From positions 97,427,501 through 97,491,500 of the forward strand of contig JAKSZU010000007.1 of the NCBI GenBank assembly GCA_026018925.1: 64,000 bases of DNA, written 5' to 3'. Positions 10,725 through 21,517 of the stretch are shown here, one piece after another. Within the stretch, counting starts at the first letter, position 1. Each line of letters opens with the position of its first letter. The position numbers and the translations under genes are program-made. This stretch comes from Tupaia tana. Lineage: Eukaryota > Chordata > Mammalia > Scandentia > Tupaiidae. Below the pieces are notes generated by a model. That model was not told where the DNA came from. It saw only the letters and a program-made list of their open reading frames with translations, and searched no databases.

Positions 10725-11110
10725 ACCTGGTCCAGACTCATGGCTGCGTGTCTCTGGGGTGCCAGGCACGGAGCTAAGATCTGCGGCGCATTCAAGGGCA
10801 CATGAAATCCAGCCTGGTGAGGGAGAGGTTTCAGCCTGCGGGGAAGGGGGCTGCTGAGGGGTGGCGGGGAAAGGGACAAACACATGTGCAAATGTAATCG
10901 AAGGCAGAAGTGATCATTGCTGGAAGAGAGGTTGAGATAAAGTTGCTGTGGGAGTTCAGAGAAAGGAACACTCTCTTCAGTGAAGTTACCTTGGAGGTAA
11001 GGTCTGAGATGGGAGGAGTTCAATAGGTGAAAAAGGGATGAAGAGTGCTCCAGATGGAATTCATGCTACGAGAAAGGCATGCAGGTCAGACACCACTACA
11101 CCTGCTTAAT
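10725..11110 (-). mobile_element. L2 fragment, reverse
   Basis: GGTGCCAGGCACGGAGCTAA, then CATTCAAGGGCACATGAAAT, then GCTGTGGGAGTTCAGAGAAA and GAGTGCTCCAGATGGAATTC follow in order the complement of the L2 3' end. Heavily diverged, consistent with an insertion older than placental radiation. Confidence 0.7.
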
Positions 11111-11112
11111 GA

Positions 11113-11244
11113 GCATCGAGTGCCTCGTTCTGACTAAATGTTAGGGTACGCAGGGACACGTGAGAACTAGACGGTTGTGCATCAAGTGCCTCGTTCTGAC
11201 TGAATGTTAGGGTACGCGAGGACACGTGAGAACTAGACGGCTGT
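11113..11244 (+). repeat. 66-bp tandem duplication
   Basis: Two adjacent 66-base copies (11113-11178 and 11179-11244) differ at about five positions. Each contains TGCCTCGTTCTGACT and GACACGTGAGAACTAGACGG. No other copies flank them. Confidence 0.95.
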
Positions 11245-11521
11245 GCAGCTAGAGGACAGGTGGCCTCGGGCGCTAAGTCTGTTCAGAGGACCTGAGAGTC
11301 ACATACCCCCACATTAACGCGGGCAGTGATTCCCATCACCCTTTGGACGTTATTCAGCCGTCTTTGGGAGTTATTCGAGGTGTGACGGGGGCAGAGCTGT
11401 GTTTTCAGAAGCTTCATCTAGAAAAATACAAAAAGTTAGGGGAAGAAGCCTGAGGTGAGAGAGAAGTAGGGGTGTTATTATAAGCAGAGTATAAAATTCA
11501 ATAAACACCTTCAAAAAGGAG

Positions 11522-11830
11522 ATGACTGCATCTTTCAGGTTGCTATAACAAAAGAAAATAAACCAGGCAGTTTATAAACAACAGAAATCTGTTTCTTACA
11601 GTCTGGAGGCTGAGAAGTGCAAGCCGCCATCAGTCTTGGTGTCTGGAGAGGGCCTGCCTCCGGGCTGACGAGTGGCGGCTTCTCACTGTGCCCTCGCAGG
11701 TAGCAGGAGCAAGGCTTCACCCTAGAGCTTCCCTTATAAGGGCCCCTGCTCACTTCCCAGTGCCATTACTCTGGAGGTCAGGACCCACATCGGATATCAG
11801 GGAAACAAACACCCAGGCCACAATGGCACT
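11522..11830 (-). mobile_element. MLT1-family LTR (ERVL-MaLR), reverse
   Basis: GGTTGCTATAACAAAAGAAA, CAGTTTATAAACAACAGAAA and TACAGTCTGGAGGCTGAGAA match the complement of the MLT1 LTR 3' part, running to about 11830. It is a solo LTR fossil, likely as old as early placental mammals. Confidence 0.8.
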
Positions 11831-12160
11831 ATTTAATGTGATAAATATCGCTGTCACTTTGAGTCATGAGTGTCATGAGTCGTAAAAGACGTGAGGATGA
11901 GAAAGATAGGATTGGGACTAAGGTGGATAGGGCATCAGCAGGGTCTGTGTCCCACGTGGACAGACAGAGCCAGGCCACCACTAGCTTTGTGCTTACGTTG
12001 TGCGTAGGGTCTCATGGCAGGACTAAAAAGATGGGACTGGAGACACTGTCAGAAAATGTGAGACACAATTTGGGCCTAGGCTCCCTTCCAGTGAGGGCTA
12101 CCCTGACAAATGTGTCCTTGCAGCTGAGGTGAGGCCAGCTTTTCCTAGAGACTCTGTCTG

Positions 12161-12427
12161 TTTTCTGCTTTTGTCATAGGATGCATGCACTCACCAGAGA
12201 GAGATAAAAAGAGAGAGACAATGAAAGAGAAAGTGAGAAAACACCCCTCCGCCCCCGCTCGGGAGACTGGCCATGCTGCTCTCCATTCTCCGTTCTCCTC
12301 CTGGGACTGTGGCACACATGCATATGTGTTTGGTATGACTTTCAAGCTGCCAGGTTCAGGACTAGAACTTCGGTTGGCCATGTAGGAGTCCAGCACCTTA
12401 ATCACCATGCCACCTGCTGCCCCCCCT
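12161..12427 (-). mobile_element. Old tRNA-derived SINE, reverse
   Basis: From left to right as complement: tail block (GCATGCACTCACCAGAGAG), CT-rich block, middle (CTCCATTCTCCGTTCTCC), B box (GGACTAGAACTTCGG) and head ending CCACCTGCTGCCCC. It abuts another reverse SINE at 12429. Confidence 0.8.
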
Positions 12428-12428
12428 T

Positions 12429-12622
12429 TTAAATTGCCATAGGGCATAAGTACTTGCCAGAAAGAGAGAAAAAAACACTCCTCAGTGGGGTATGGTCATG
12501 ATACAATCCCCTTTTGTTCATTTCTCCATTTCATCAGGATTTGGGCATCCATGCATATGCCCCTGGCATGTTTTTCCAGCCACTAGTATCCCCAAACCAC
12601 TGAACTAGGGGCTAGTCCTAGG
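12429..12622 (-). mobile_element. Older tRNA-derived SINE, reverse
   Basis: Tail block GCCATAGGGCATAAGTACTTG, middle ATACAATCCCCTTTTG, and a head remnant CCACTGAACTAGGGGCTAG. It is more diverged than its left neighbour, which may have inserted next to its A tail. Confidence 0.6.
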
Positions 12623-13069
12623 CAGTTCTGTCTTCTAGGTGGTTCTTCCAGGCCTTACAGAGTCTGGCAAGTCTTTCTTAATCCAATAAGTCAGTACCAT
12701 AGATCACAGTAATAGCAATGTTTTCTGGTGATGTAGGACTCGGATCCTTTCTCTGGCAACCCTCCTGAAACTGCCCACTCAGTCACAGAGCATGCACTTA
12801 TTAAACAATTACGATTTGCTGTGACCTAGTCTAAAAGTTTGGAATACCTTTGTGAAGAGATTCTTTAAAAGTTCTACCCTCACAGAACTTACTTTATAGT
12901 AGATAAAAATATTAAATATAAAAATTAAAGCAATTTTATAGTTTATTAGGTGATATAGTCTATTAAATGGTAAGTAGATGAAGTAGAACAGAATGAGGTT
13001 GATCACAAGGGTAGATCTGGGTTTGAGGCAATTTACAGAAAGATAGCACTGCCAAAAATTGAAGTGGAG

Positions 13070-13335
13070 GGACCCGCAGTTAGTGTAATGGCTATGTCGC
13101 TGGACTCCCATGTAGTCGACCGCGATTCGCATCCCGGACCTGGTGGCTTAAAACTCAAGCCGGGCACGTGTGCGTGAGTGCCCAAGATCCCAAGAAGAGA
13201 ATGGAGGAGAAGGGATTGTGGCATGGCCATCCCCCTTGGGGGGGGGGGGTGATTTCATACTTTCTGTCTCTCTGTCTCTCTCTGTCTTTCTGGAGAGCGC
13301 ACGCGCTATAGCAAAAACCTCTTTAAAAAAAAAGG
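13070..13335 (+). mobile_element. tRNA-derived SINE, full length
   Basis: Target duplication AATTGAAGTGGAG flanks it exactly (13057-13069 and 13336-13348). The B box is GATTCGCATCC. The palindromic centre has lengthened to a long G run at 13238-13247. Confidence 0.93.
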
Positions 13336-13911
13336 AATTGAAGTGGAGAAGGTTATACATGGGGAAGGCAATTAGGAATCTAATTTTGTCCATATCCTAT
13401 ACATATAGAGATGGTATCTAGGCATTTGTAGTTCCAGGGAGCATGCTAGAGACACTCCTTTTGAAGTCTAGCATATTGATGGATTGAGAATTACGAGACA
13501 GGTGAGCTTACTGTGGGAAGAATGTTGATGGAGAGGAGAATATGGGTCATGGCAACACTCATGGTTCTGGAAGAAGAGGAGCCACCAGGAGTGACCAAGT
13601 GAGCACAATGAGGAAGGCAAAAGGAAAACCGTCATTACACCACCCTGGAGCACAAGGGGGCGAGGGAGCAAGGAAGGAAGACCAAGAGCTGTGCCAGGGT
13701 GGGTGCTGTACCAAGTAAAAGGAGCACTGGTAAGGACCACTGGATTTATTTACTTGTTTAGTGGTTGTTGGCCACCTTGCCTACTGGATCAGTTTGCTCA
13801 GAGTATTGAAAGCAAAAAGCTGAATGGAGTGGGTTTTAGAGAGGATGAGAGGGAAGGAATTAGAGATACTCTCTATATACACTTGTCTCTTTTGAGAACT
13901 TTTTCTCTTTT

Positions 13912-14105
13912 TAAAAAATAATTATTTATTTAATTGTATTATAATTATTATTTTTAAATTTGCTATAGGGCACATGTACTCACCAGAGACAAGCAGAGAA
14001 AGGAGAGAGGTAAAGTGAGAAAGTAAGCTGCCAGGTCTGGGACTCAAACCACGGTCAGCTGTGCAGGAGTTCAACACCTTAACCACCACGCCACCTGCTG
14101 GCCTC
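13912..14105 (-). mobile_element. Short-type tRNA SINE, reverse
   Basis: An AT-rich tail (13912-13960) leads into TTTGCTATAGGGCACATGTA, a short CT block, GGGACTCAAACCACGGTC (B box as complement) and the head end CCACGCCACCTGCTGGCC. It lacks the long middle of the dominant family. Confidence 0.85.
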
Positions 14106-14191
14106 TGAGGTTTTCTGAAAAGGAAAGTTTTTCAGTAAATGAGATGGTAGTAGGAGATGAAAGTGGAATGAAAGGAGGGTTTCGGGTTTTC

Positions 14192-14527
14192 TGCTGGGTC
14201 ATAATATGGACTAACTGCGCCCCCCTCCCTGCCACCCCAAATTCATATGCGGCACCAAAGGTAAGCCCCAGGGCCTTAGCATGTGACTGTTTGGAGAGAG
14301 GGCCTTTAAAGTGGCAATTAAATAAAAATGGAGGCTGTTAGGGCAGGTCTAAGCCAATCTAACTGGTGTCTTCATAAAACGTGGAGCTAGGCCATATGGA
14401 GAGACACCAGAGATGCAGGCTCACCAAGGGAAGACCTGTGACGACACGGCGAGAAGACGGCCATCTGCCAGCCACGGAGGGCGGCCTCGGGAGAAGCCGA
14501 ACCACAGACTTGTTATGGCAGCCCTAG

Positions 14528-14529
<2 letters not shown>
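14192..14529 (+). mobile_element. MLT1-family LTR (ERVL-MaLR)
   Basis: Matches MLT1 LTRs in order: CCCCAAATTCATATG, then CAATCTAACTGGTGTCTTC, then ACGACACGGCGAGAAGACGG, and the end CTTGTTATGGCAGCCCTAG. It is a solo LTR fossil inserted into the older L2, likely of early placental age. Confidence 0.88.

Positions 14530-14572
<43 letters not shown>
14530..14572. repeat. Poly-T tract, 43 bases
   Basis: An uninterrupted run of 43 T joins the end of the MLT1 LTR to resumed L2 sequence. It could be the A tail of a lost reverse-strand retroposon. No body is visible. Confidence 0.9.
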
Positions 14573-14575
<3 letters not shown>

Positions 14576-14773
14576 GGAAGAAGTAACATCATGTTCATGT
14601 GTTTTTTGGAAAGATTCAGAGGGGAAAATTATGATCTAGGACAGGGGAGAGAATGATGGAAGAGGTATTTGCTGAGAAGGTGAGAACAGACAAGTGTGGT
14701 CTTCGTGAGCCATCTCACAGAGCTCCTTCTAGCCTTATACCTCGGCCAAGGAGGTAAATTTTCCCCAGTTTCT

Positions 14774-15025
14774 GGGACCAGCAGTTGGCATAATGGCTAT
14801 GTCGCTGGACTCCCACGTAGTTGACCACGGTTCGACTCCTGGACCCGGTGGCTTAAACTCACGCCGGGCGCGTGTGAATGCGTGCCCAAGATCCCAAGGG
14901 GAATGGAAGAGAAGGGATTGCAGCATGGCCATCCCCCCGGGGGATGATTTCTCGCTTTCTGTCTCTCTGTCTTTCTGGTGAGTGCACACACCATATAGCA
15001 AAAACCTCTCCCCCGCAAAAAAAAA
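14774..15025 (+). mobile_element. tRNA-derived SINE, full length
   Basis: TTCCCCAGTTT precedes the element and recurs at 15026, giving the target duplication. A box TTGGCATAATGG, B box GGTTCGACTCC, and a tail of CCCCCGCAAAAAAAA. Confidence 0.92.
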
Positions 15026-15036
15026 TTCCCCAGTTT

Positions 15037-16889
15037 ATTAATAGTCGTTAGGTAAAATCAGTAACTTAATGAGGGAGAAGAGGAGACTACCACATCTGGG
15101 TTAGTCGGAACATTACGAAGCCATTGTGAGAAATTGATGAGAAAAAACTAATTTCCTCACATGGAAGCAAAGAGATAGGGGAAAGGAACCCAGGAGAGAC
15201 AAGAAAAATTAACAAGATGAACTTCATTATGTCAGTGAGAAGTCTGGGTTTGGTAAGACAGCAAGGGGGAGATGTTCTTCCAAGTGTGAAATTGTTGAGA
15301 AAAATTTAGCAAAATCGAAGGAAAGAGAAGGTTGGGATTAATAAGAGAATCCTCTTTTAACGACTGTACCTTCCCTAAATAGCTCTCTTGTTATAGAGTT
15401 CCTGCTGCCACCACCACCTATTTTGTCAAAGGGCATGCTGTATTATAAAAATAAAGTCATTAAACTGAAAAAAAAAAAAGGAAGAAAAAGAAAAAAACAC
15501 AGTTTGGTAAGGGGAAAGGTAGTCCAGAACAAATCCCAGGGAAAGAGATGGGAAGAGGAAAATGCCTGCTCAGCCGTGACATCTTCAAGATGTTTACCTG
15601 TGGGCTGGGGAGCATCTGAGAGAGAAGTCAGCCTGGGAACACAGAGCCGGGCTGGAGGGACCTAGGTGCCTCCTACCAAGTCACAGTGTTCCTGGAAGTC
15701 GGGCGCTCTATCGAGATGACCCGCTTTCCAATGGAACAATGAGGCTAAGCGTCTAAGTCTCGTAATAAATACGACTTGAACTACTTCAACACAGAATCTC
15801 GTACACCATGCCAGTGCCAGCATCAGAGCTGGGGCTCAGGACCCCTGGCTCTGAGCCAAGGCTCTCCCCACATAGCTGCATGTCCTGTTTCGTATGTTTG
15901 ATCCTAAAGTCATTCTCGATCTCTCTCACAGGCTCTCCCTCCTGTTCTGTCTTACAAACCATGACCCTTGTGTGTGCCCTTCATAAATCACTCCCTAATG
16001 GTGCCTCTTTGTCATTCTCTTCTTTGTTACCCAAAGGATGATTATAGCAGAGAACCAGGACTTAACGTTAGAGGAGACACTGGAAGGTCATTAGGCTGAA
16101 AATAATTCCTATTTATACATGGCTTCCTTTACCAGAGCATCTGGTTTCCGTTAACAGCATGGTGTCCTCTGGCTCTGACTGTGGTGGCCTAGGGTAACCA
16201 CATTTTGCTAAGAGAAAAGAGTGCTTTCTTACATCTGTTCTGGAGATGTTTGAAACTCGGCCATGTACGAAGCTATGCTCTGCATTTGGGTGAACGCAGA
16301 CTAGAACTTCCTGGGGTCCCTTCACCGGTGACTTTGGGTCTGTCCCCAGGTACCTTTGCTGCTACGTTCTCTTTCTATTGAGATCAGAGAATTGTAGACT
16401 GGAAAAGCTGGAGTTAAACAGTTCGTCTCACTAGTTGCTGCCAGAACTTGACACCTCCATGCAGACTCAAGTTTATTGTATTAATATTTATATTTATAAA
16501 GATATTTTCTGCTCTTACTACCTCAAGGTGAACAAAATACCAATTTACTAAGAGGGTTGAGCACTCCTCTTTAGTTTCATTTTTACATCTGTGTGTCAGG
16601 GAGGGGTGCTGTTGTAGATTAGCGATGGAAACTCATTCTCTTTGACTCACTTCTCTCTCAGCCTGCCTATTAATAAATCCTCCTCTAGTGTTACTACTCG
16701 TCATCTTTTAAAGAACTTATTAGTGAGTTGAAGTGATAAGACAGAGAGAAGAATAAAAAACAAAACTTCTTACCACAGGCTAATGTAGGAAATACTCAAT
16801 ATGCATAAATGTTGGGAAAACAGAATTCTGAAGTATAATCAATAGTGGGAGAATTTGGACCTTACCTTACAATGAATGATGGTGTTATT
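15037..16889. other. Unrecognised sequence
   Basis: Positions 15037-15350 may continue the reverse L2 but are too diverged to assign. The run at 15460-15500 is A-rich. No exon, RNA gene or clear repeat is seen in 15550-16889. Confidence 0.4.
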
Positions 16890-17040
16890 ATTAATAGTAA
16901 TAGGTGAAACTGATCAAGTGCTTTCTATGCAGTATGCTTAATGCTTTAGGTCCACTGTCTTACTTAATCCTCACCAGAAATATATGAGGTAAATAATATG
17001 CCTATGTCCGTTTCTCAGAAAACGAAATGGAGTCTTTTAC
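16890..17040 (+). mobile_element. MIR fragment
   Basis: AAGTGCTTTCTATGCAGTATG, then CTTACTTAATCCTCACCAG and ATATGAGGTAAATAATATGC follow the MIR core in order, with a degraded 3' half. Confidence 0.75.
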
Positions 17041-18178
17041 AGATACATTTGTAGGGACCTAGCATGAAACAGATGGCTCACCCAGTGGGTTAACTGGAGA
17101 GAGGCTTACAAACTATCTACCCAAGTGTTGGGAGGGTGTAATGAGGCCACAGGAAGCACGCAGTGCCCTGACATAGGGAACGTCAGGCTGTGACCGCCCT
17201 GAAGCAGGACTTCCCAGCAGGATCCCCGCTGTGGAAGGATGCAGCCAGCTCACAGAAAACCCAGAGGAGATGTGGGGGAACAAACATCCACGTTCATGCA
17301 CTGAGTGAGTCAGTAGGTGGGTCAAAGTCACTACGTGTTGGAACAGAAGTTCAAGTCCACCGTGTCTGACTTTAGAGCCAGGCTAGTAAGCATCATGCCC
17401 TACTGCTAATGGCTTTGAATTGGTAAGGAGAAGAGAGGGTATTCCAGAGAATAAGCAATATGGGGAGAGATAGGCAGAATGGGCATGGCTGTGACATTCC
17501 CCAGGTGTGCAAGCAAGACTTCCCTGAATCCGTACATACGTCGTAAGATGTGGCCCCTTTCTCTCAATGCACCTAATATTGTCAATTTCATAAGGTTTTA
17601 TCTGAGCCAGGATTGAACAGAAATGAACCATGCAACCTTATGCTCAGAAACTTTCCCACTCTGGCAGAGTTTACTGTATCGTGATGAACTGCTTGTTCTG
17701 TAAGCCACATGTTGTTAACCCAGGATCAGAAAGAAAGTGGCCATGGAATTTCTATTATTTTCTCTCACTAGTTCCTTCACATAATAGAGGCACTCACTCA
17801 TTTCATCAAATGTGATTCAAGAAAATGTTTCTATCACTGAAGAAAAGTTAAGAGAGGTGATTTGATCTATCTACAAAGGATTCTTTACCCTTAACAGGAG
17901 TCGCTTTAACACAAAAGTCAATAGCAGTAATATTACAAGGGCTTCTTCCCCCTGAGGTCTGCTGACAGCAGATGCCTATGACAGCAGCAGAACCTGAGAA
18001 GTGTGGAAGGAAGCCCAGGGCTGTAACAGGGCCTTTGCTTTCACTGACACATGATTCAAGAGAGCTTCCAACTGAGTTCAAAGTCAAACCGCCTAAGTAA
18101 AACTCCAGTAATGGGACAGGAGGAGATGAACTAGTTAATGCCCTGGAACATGGAAAAAAAGAAAGAGTCATAGAAAAC

Positions 18179-18210
<32 letters not shown>

Positions 18211-18440
18211 ACAAGAGATTTAAGTGAGAAAACCAGAAGATTCAGCATTTAATTTCTTTGGGATGAGTGAATAGAGAAGACAGAGGAATAACCAGAAAAA
18301 TCAAACAAGAAATGTTGCACAATCTATAGGGCAAATTCAAAACGAATGACTCTGGGATGGCAGCAGGATGCTGCTCAGGCAAAGCTGGGCCCAGAGGGAG
18401 GCTACCAGGTTCACTGCCCGGTGGATCTGTTCCTGCCAGA
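17041..18440. other. Unrecognised sequence with a poly-A run
   Basis: No recognisable repeat or exon. Positions 17425-17520 (GGTATTCCAGAGAATAAGCA) vaguely resemble reverse L2. An A run of about 28 bases ends at 18209 without a recognisable retroposon body upstream. Confidence 0.4.
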
Positions 18441-18495
18441 GCCAGTGCCATGATCCAGCACATACACCCAATAGCAAAAACCTCTTCTAAAAAAG
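18441..18495 (+). mobile_element. SINE 3'-end fragment (tentative)
   Basis: CACCCAATAGCAAAAACCTC followed by TTCTAAAAAAGG matches only the tail block of the dominant SINE. The preceding bases do not match it, so this is a 5'-truncated copy. Confidence 0.5.
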
Positions 18496-18543
18496 GACAG
18501 TTCTACCAACAGCAAAGTAATTAGATGAGAAAATAGCCGTACT

Positions 18544-18786
18544 GGGACCAGCAGTTAGCGTAATGGCTATGTTGCTGCACTCCCATGTAGTCGACTGCGA
18601 TTTGTGTCCTGGACCCTGTGGCTTAAAACTCATGCATGCCCAAGATCCCGAGAGGAGAATGGAGGAGAAGGGATTGCGGTGTGACCATCCCCCCTGGGGG
18701 GTGATTTCTTGCTTTCTGTCTCTCTGTCTGTCTGGCGAGCACATGCGCCCTATAGCAAAAACCTCTCAAAAAATAATAATAAAGAA
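18544..18786 (+). mobile_element. tRNA-derived SINE
   Basis: Target duplication AGAAAATAGCC flanks it (about 18528 and 18787). Relative to full-length copies it lacks about 20 bases around 18632, where the CGCCGGGCGCGTGTGCG block is reduced to CATG. The tail has become (AAT)n-like. Confidence 0.9.
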
Positions 18787-18872
18787 AGAAAATAGCCACA
18801 CTTAATGAAAGCATTGTAAAAATTAAAAAAAAAAAAAAAAGGAAAAAGAGCAGATCATAAAATCCTTTAGGG

Positions 18873-19148
18873 GGGGACCAGAAGTTAGCGTAATGGCTAT
18901 GTCATTGGACTCCCATATAGTCGACCGTGGTTCGAGTCCCAGACCTGGTGACTTAAAACTCACGCAGGGCGCATGTGCGTGCGTGCCCAAGATCCCAAGA
19001 GGAGAATGGAAGAGAAGGGATTGCGGCGTGGCCATCCCCCCTGGGGGTGATATCTCACTTTCTGTCTCTCTGTCTCTCTGTCTGTGTGGCAAACACATGC
19101 GCCCTATAGCAAAAACCTCTCGAAAAAAAATTAAATTAAAAAAAAAAA
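18873..19148 (+). mobile_element. tRNA-derived SINE, full length
   Basis: CCTTTAGGG flanks both ends (18864-18872 and 19149-19157). Starts GGGGACCAGAAGTTAGCG. The B box is GGTTCGAGTCC. Confidence 0.92.
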
Positions 19149-19157
19149 CCTTTAGGG

Positions 19158-19675
19158 ATAAGAGCAGACTGCTTGTCAATAAACCTTATACTAAAGAACA
19201 ATCTTTAAATTCAAAGATTGACTTTTTTTAAGGCTGGAATTTTATAATCAGCCCAAGTATTAATCATCAGGAAGGCAGAGTGAATTTATTTTAAGATAGG
19301 AAAAGACTTAAAACTTGTATCTCACACTTGCCCTTGTATAAGTTGTCACTGGAATGAATCAAGAACGAGATGACATAGGACTCAGCCAGTTGTGTATCCC
19401 ATGTAAGAAGACATAGAAGGAAGCCCCTGGTGATAGTGATGTATTAATAACCAGTCAAGAAAATTAGATAAAAATTCCCTGAGGAAGGTCCAGGGATCAA
19501 GGGATGGTATATAGGGCATTAATTAATTGTGGGTTTTTTTCTTTTTTAAGTGGAAAAAATTAAATAAGACTGATAATAAGATGCATGCCTCAGACAAACT
19601 TAAGAATATAATAAACACAAAACACATACATATCAAGCAGATAAAAAATCTCAAGGCAAATATTTACAAAGAAGT
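19158..19675. other. Unrecognised AT-rich sequence
   Basis: No gene or family assigned. The A/T-rich part 19530-19675 provides the target for the next SINE. Confidence 0.4.
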
Positions 19676-19942
19676 GGAGCCAGCAGGTGGAGTGGTGATT
19701 AAAGCAGAGAAATAACCAGCCATGGATTCCCACACGGCTGGCCACAATTCAAGTCCTGGACCCGGAAGCTTGAAAATCACACCAGAAACATGTGTGTGCA
19801 TGCCCATAATCCCAAGGGGAGAATGGAGAGGGGATTGCAGCCTGACCATCCCCTCTGGGGTTGACTTCTCATTTTCCCTCTTCTGTCTTTCTCTGGCAAG
19901 CACATGTACCCTATGGAAAAAGCTTAAATTTTTTAAAAAAAA
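19676..19942 (+). mobile_element. Older tRNA-derived SINE with an altered head
   Basis: TATTTACAAAGAA before and TATGTACAGAGAA after form an aged target duplication. The head reads GGAGCCAGCAGGTGGAGTGG, but an extra segment of roughly 12 bases (around 19705-19716) sits between the A and B boxes and spoils normal spacing. The rest follows the dominant family. Confidence 0.8.
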
Positions 19943-19955
19943 TATGTACAGAGAA

Positions 19956-20360
19956 CTCTACAGGAGAGGCATCGTCCAAGTAGGGACACAATTAAAGAGT
20001 CACATGATTTTCATCTTGAGGAACGGACCAGGGAAGGTCCAGAGATGGGACCAGGAAGCTATCTCAGTTATCCACGTGGGAGGACATGATGGTCTGATGG
20101 TCATGGCAGGGATATAGAGTTAACTGGGAATTTCAGAAGTAGTTAAATAAGTTGGGAAGTTAATATCAAAGAAGATAGTGTCAAGAAGACTCGTGGTTTT
20201 GATGTATAAGTCTGGGTATAACCTAATATTGCTCACTGAATGGGGACACGGAAGGGGACGACCTGGAAGTGCGGTTGGAGTCCGAGCTGCTGAAGGACAC
20301 CAGCTGGCAGCAGGTGGGTGTGCTGTCTGGAGCTCTGGAGTACAGCTGGCTCAACATGTA
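19956..20360 (-). mobile_element. L2 fragment, reverse
   Basis: CCACGTGGGAGGACATGATG, TCAAGAAGACTCGTGGTTTT and GCTCACTGAATGGGGACACG follow the complement of the L2 body in order. No reading frame survives. Confidence 0.6.
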
Positions 20361-21224
20361 GTGTCTTAAGCAATAGGAAAAGGTGGATTAACGGTTCATG
20401 ATGGAAGATTCTCTGGGCCTAAAAAGCAAAATACCAACTAACAAACATCTACGGCAAATACCAATAGTGTGAGTAATATGCAATAAAATGTGTGTGTAAT
20501 CTTCCTAAAGCTACATTCTATGTGGTTTTGATCCACACAGGTATTGGATTTAAAAGAATGTATCCCATCCATCTACAATAATTTCAAGATAGCAAGTATT
20601 TTACTTGTGATCCTCAAACTCCAAGAAGTTGATACACAGCTACTTCTTCTTTCTCTCTTCAATTCACTTCTCTCACAGATCATGGCCAGTCTCCTTGAAA
20701 GTCACTATAAAAACCCATCCAGTTTTGATCTAGTATGTCTCACTGCCTCCCCACTTCCCTTTCCTCTCAATTCTTCACCACAAAACCCAAGAAACTAAGC
20801 AAATCAGGACTATAGTTGTAGAACAGCGGAAAAGAGCCTGAGGTAAGCCAAGCTAATCCCTCTCAGTGCTGGGGAAGGAAAGGGTTGGAAATATGCTTGT
20901 AACAGTGGGTTCTACCCCATTCTGTGTGTTGTTTCGAGACACTGACGGGCAGCAGGAGCACTCTGTGTGGTTAGCAGAGAACCGCCTCCCAGGGGCTGCA
21001 CAGTCCTGAATCTAGCCCTCAACTGCCATGTCTTTCCACTGCGCCATCCTGGGAGGCCTGTCTCCAACTAATCGAATTTGAAAGACATTGGAGTTTAGCA
21101 ATTCAGCTGCTTCCTCCAACTCTCTTGGGAGACGCTCCTTCTGTGGTCTAGAAAAAACGCCATTTCCCCATTCGTGGCGCTGCCTTCTTATCAGCAGGAC
21201 AGGTCACATAAAAATGCTCTTCAG
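20361..21224. other. Unrecognised sequence
   Basis: Nothing assigned. The pyrimidine-rich part 20640-20790 faintly resembles an L2 interior but is not called. Confidence 0.4.
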
Positions 21225-21503
21225 GGGACCAGCAGTTGGTGTAATGGCTATGTCACTGGACCCCCAAGTAGTCGACTGTGGTTCGAGTCCCAAACCCAGT
21301 GGCTTAAACCCACTTTGGGTATGTGTGTGTGTGTGTGTGTGTGTGAAAGATCCTGAGAGGAGAATGGAGGAGAACGGATTGCAGCGTGGCCATCCCCCGG
21401 GGTGTGGGTGGTGATTTCTAGCTTTTGGTCTCTGTCTCTTTCTGGCAAGCACAGGTGCCCTATCGCAAAAACCTCTGGGGAGTGGGGGGAAGAAAAGAAA
21501 AAA
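21225..21503 (+). mobile_element. tRNA-derived SINE, full length, with (GT)n
   Basis: AAAATGCTCTTCAG flanks it exactly (21211-21224 and 21504-21517). The GTGTGCGTGCGTG part of the body has expanded into (GT)n at about 21321-21344. The tail holds a G-rich patch (21478-21490) before the A run. Confidence 0.93.
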
Positions 21504-21517
21504 AAAATGCTCTTCAG

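Larger units (their letters stand above)
12785..14760 (-). mobile_element. Long L2 remnant, reverse, with insertions
   Basis: Complement of L2 can be followed in order. The 3' end is at 12785-13069 (CTCACAGAACTTACTTTATA) and internal sequence runs 13349-13911, including GAATGGAGTGGGTTTTAGAG near 13823. It resumes at 14106-14191 and again at 14573-14760. Insertions separate the pieces: a young SINE (13070-13335), a short SINE (13912-14105) and an MLT1 LTR (14192-14529) followed by a T run. No L2 reading frame survives. Confidence 0.7.
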
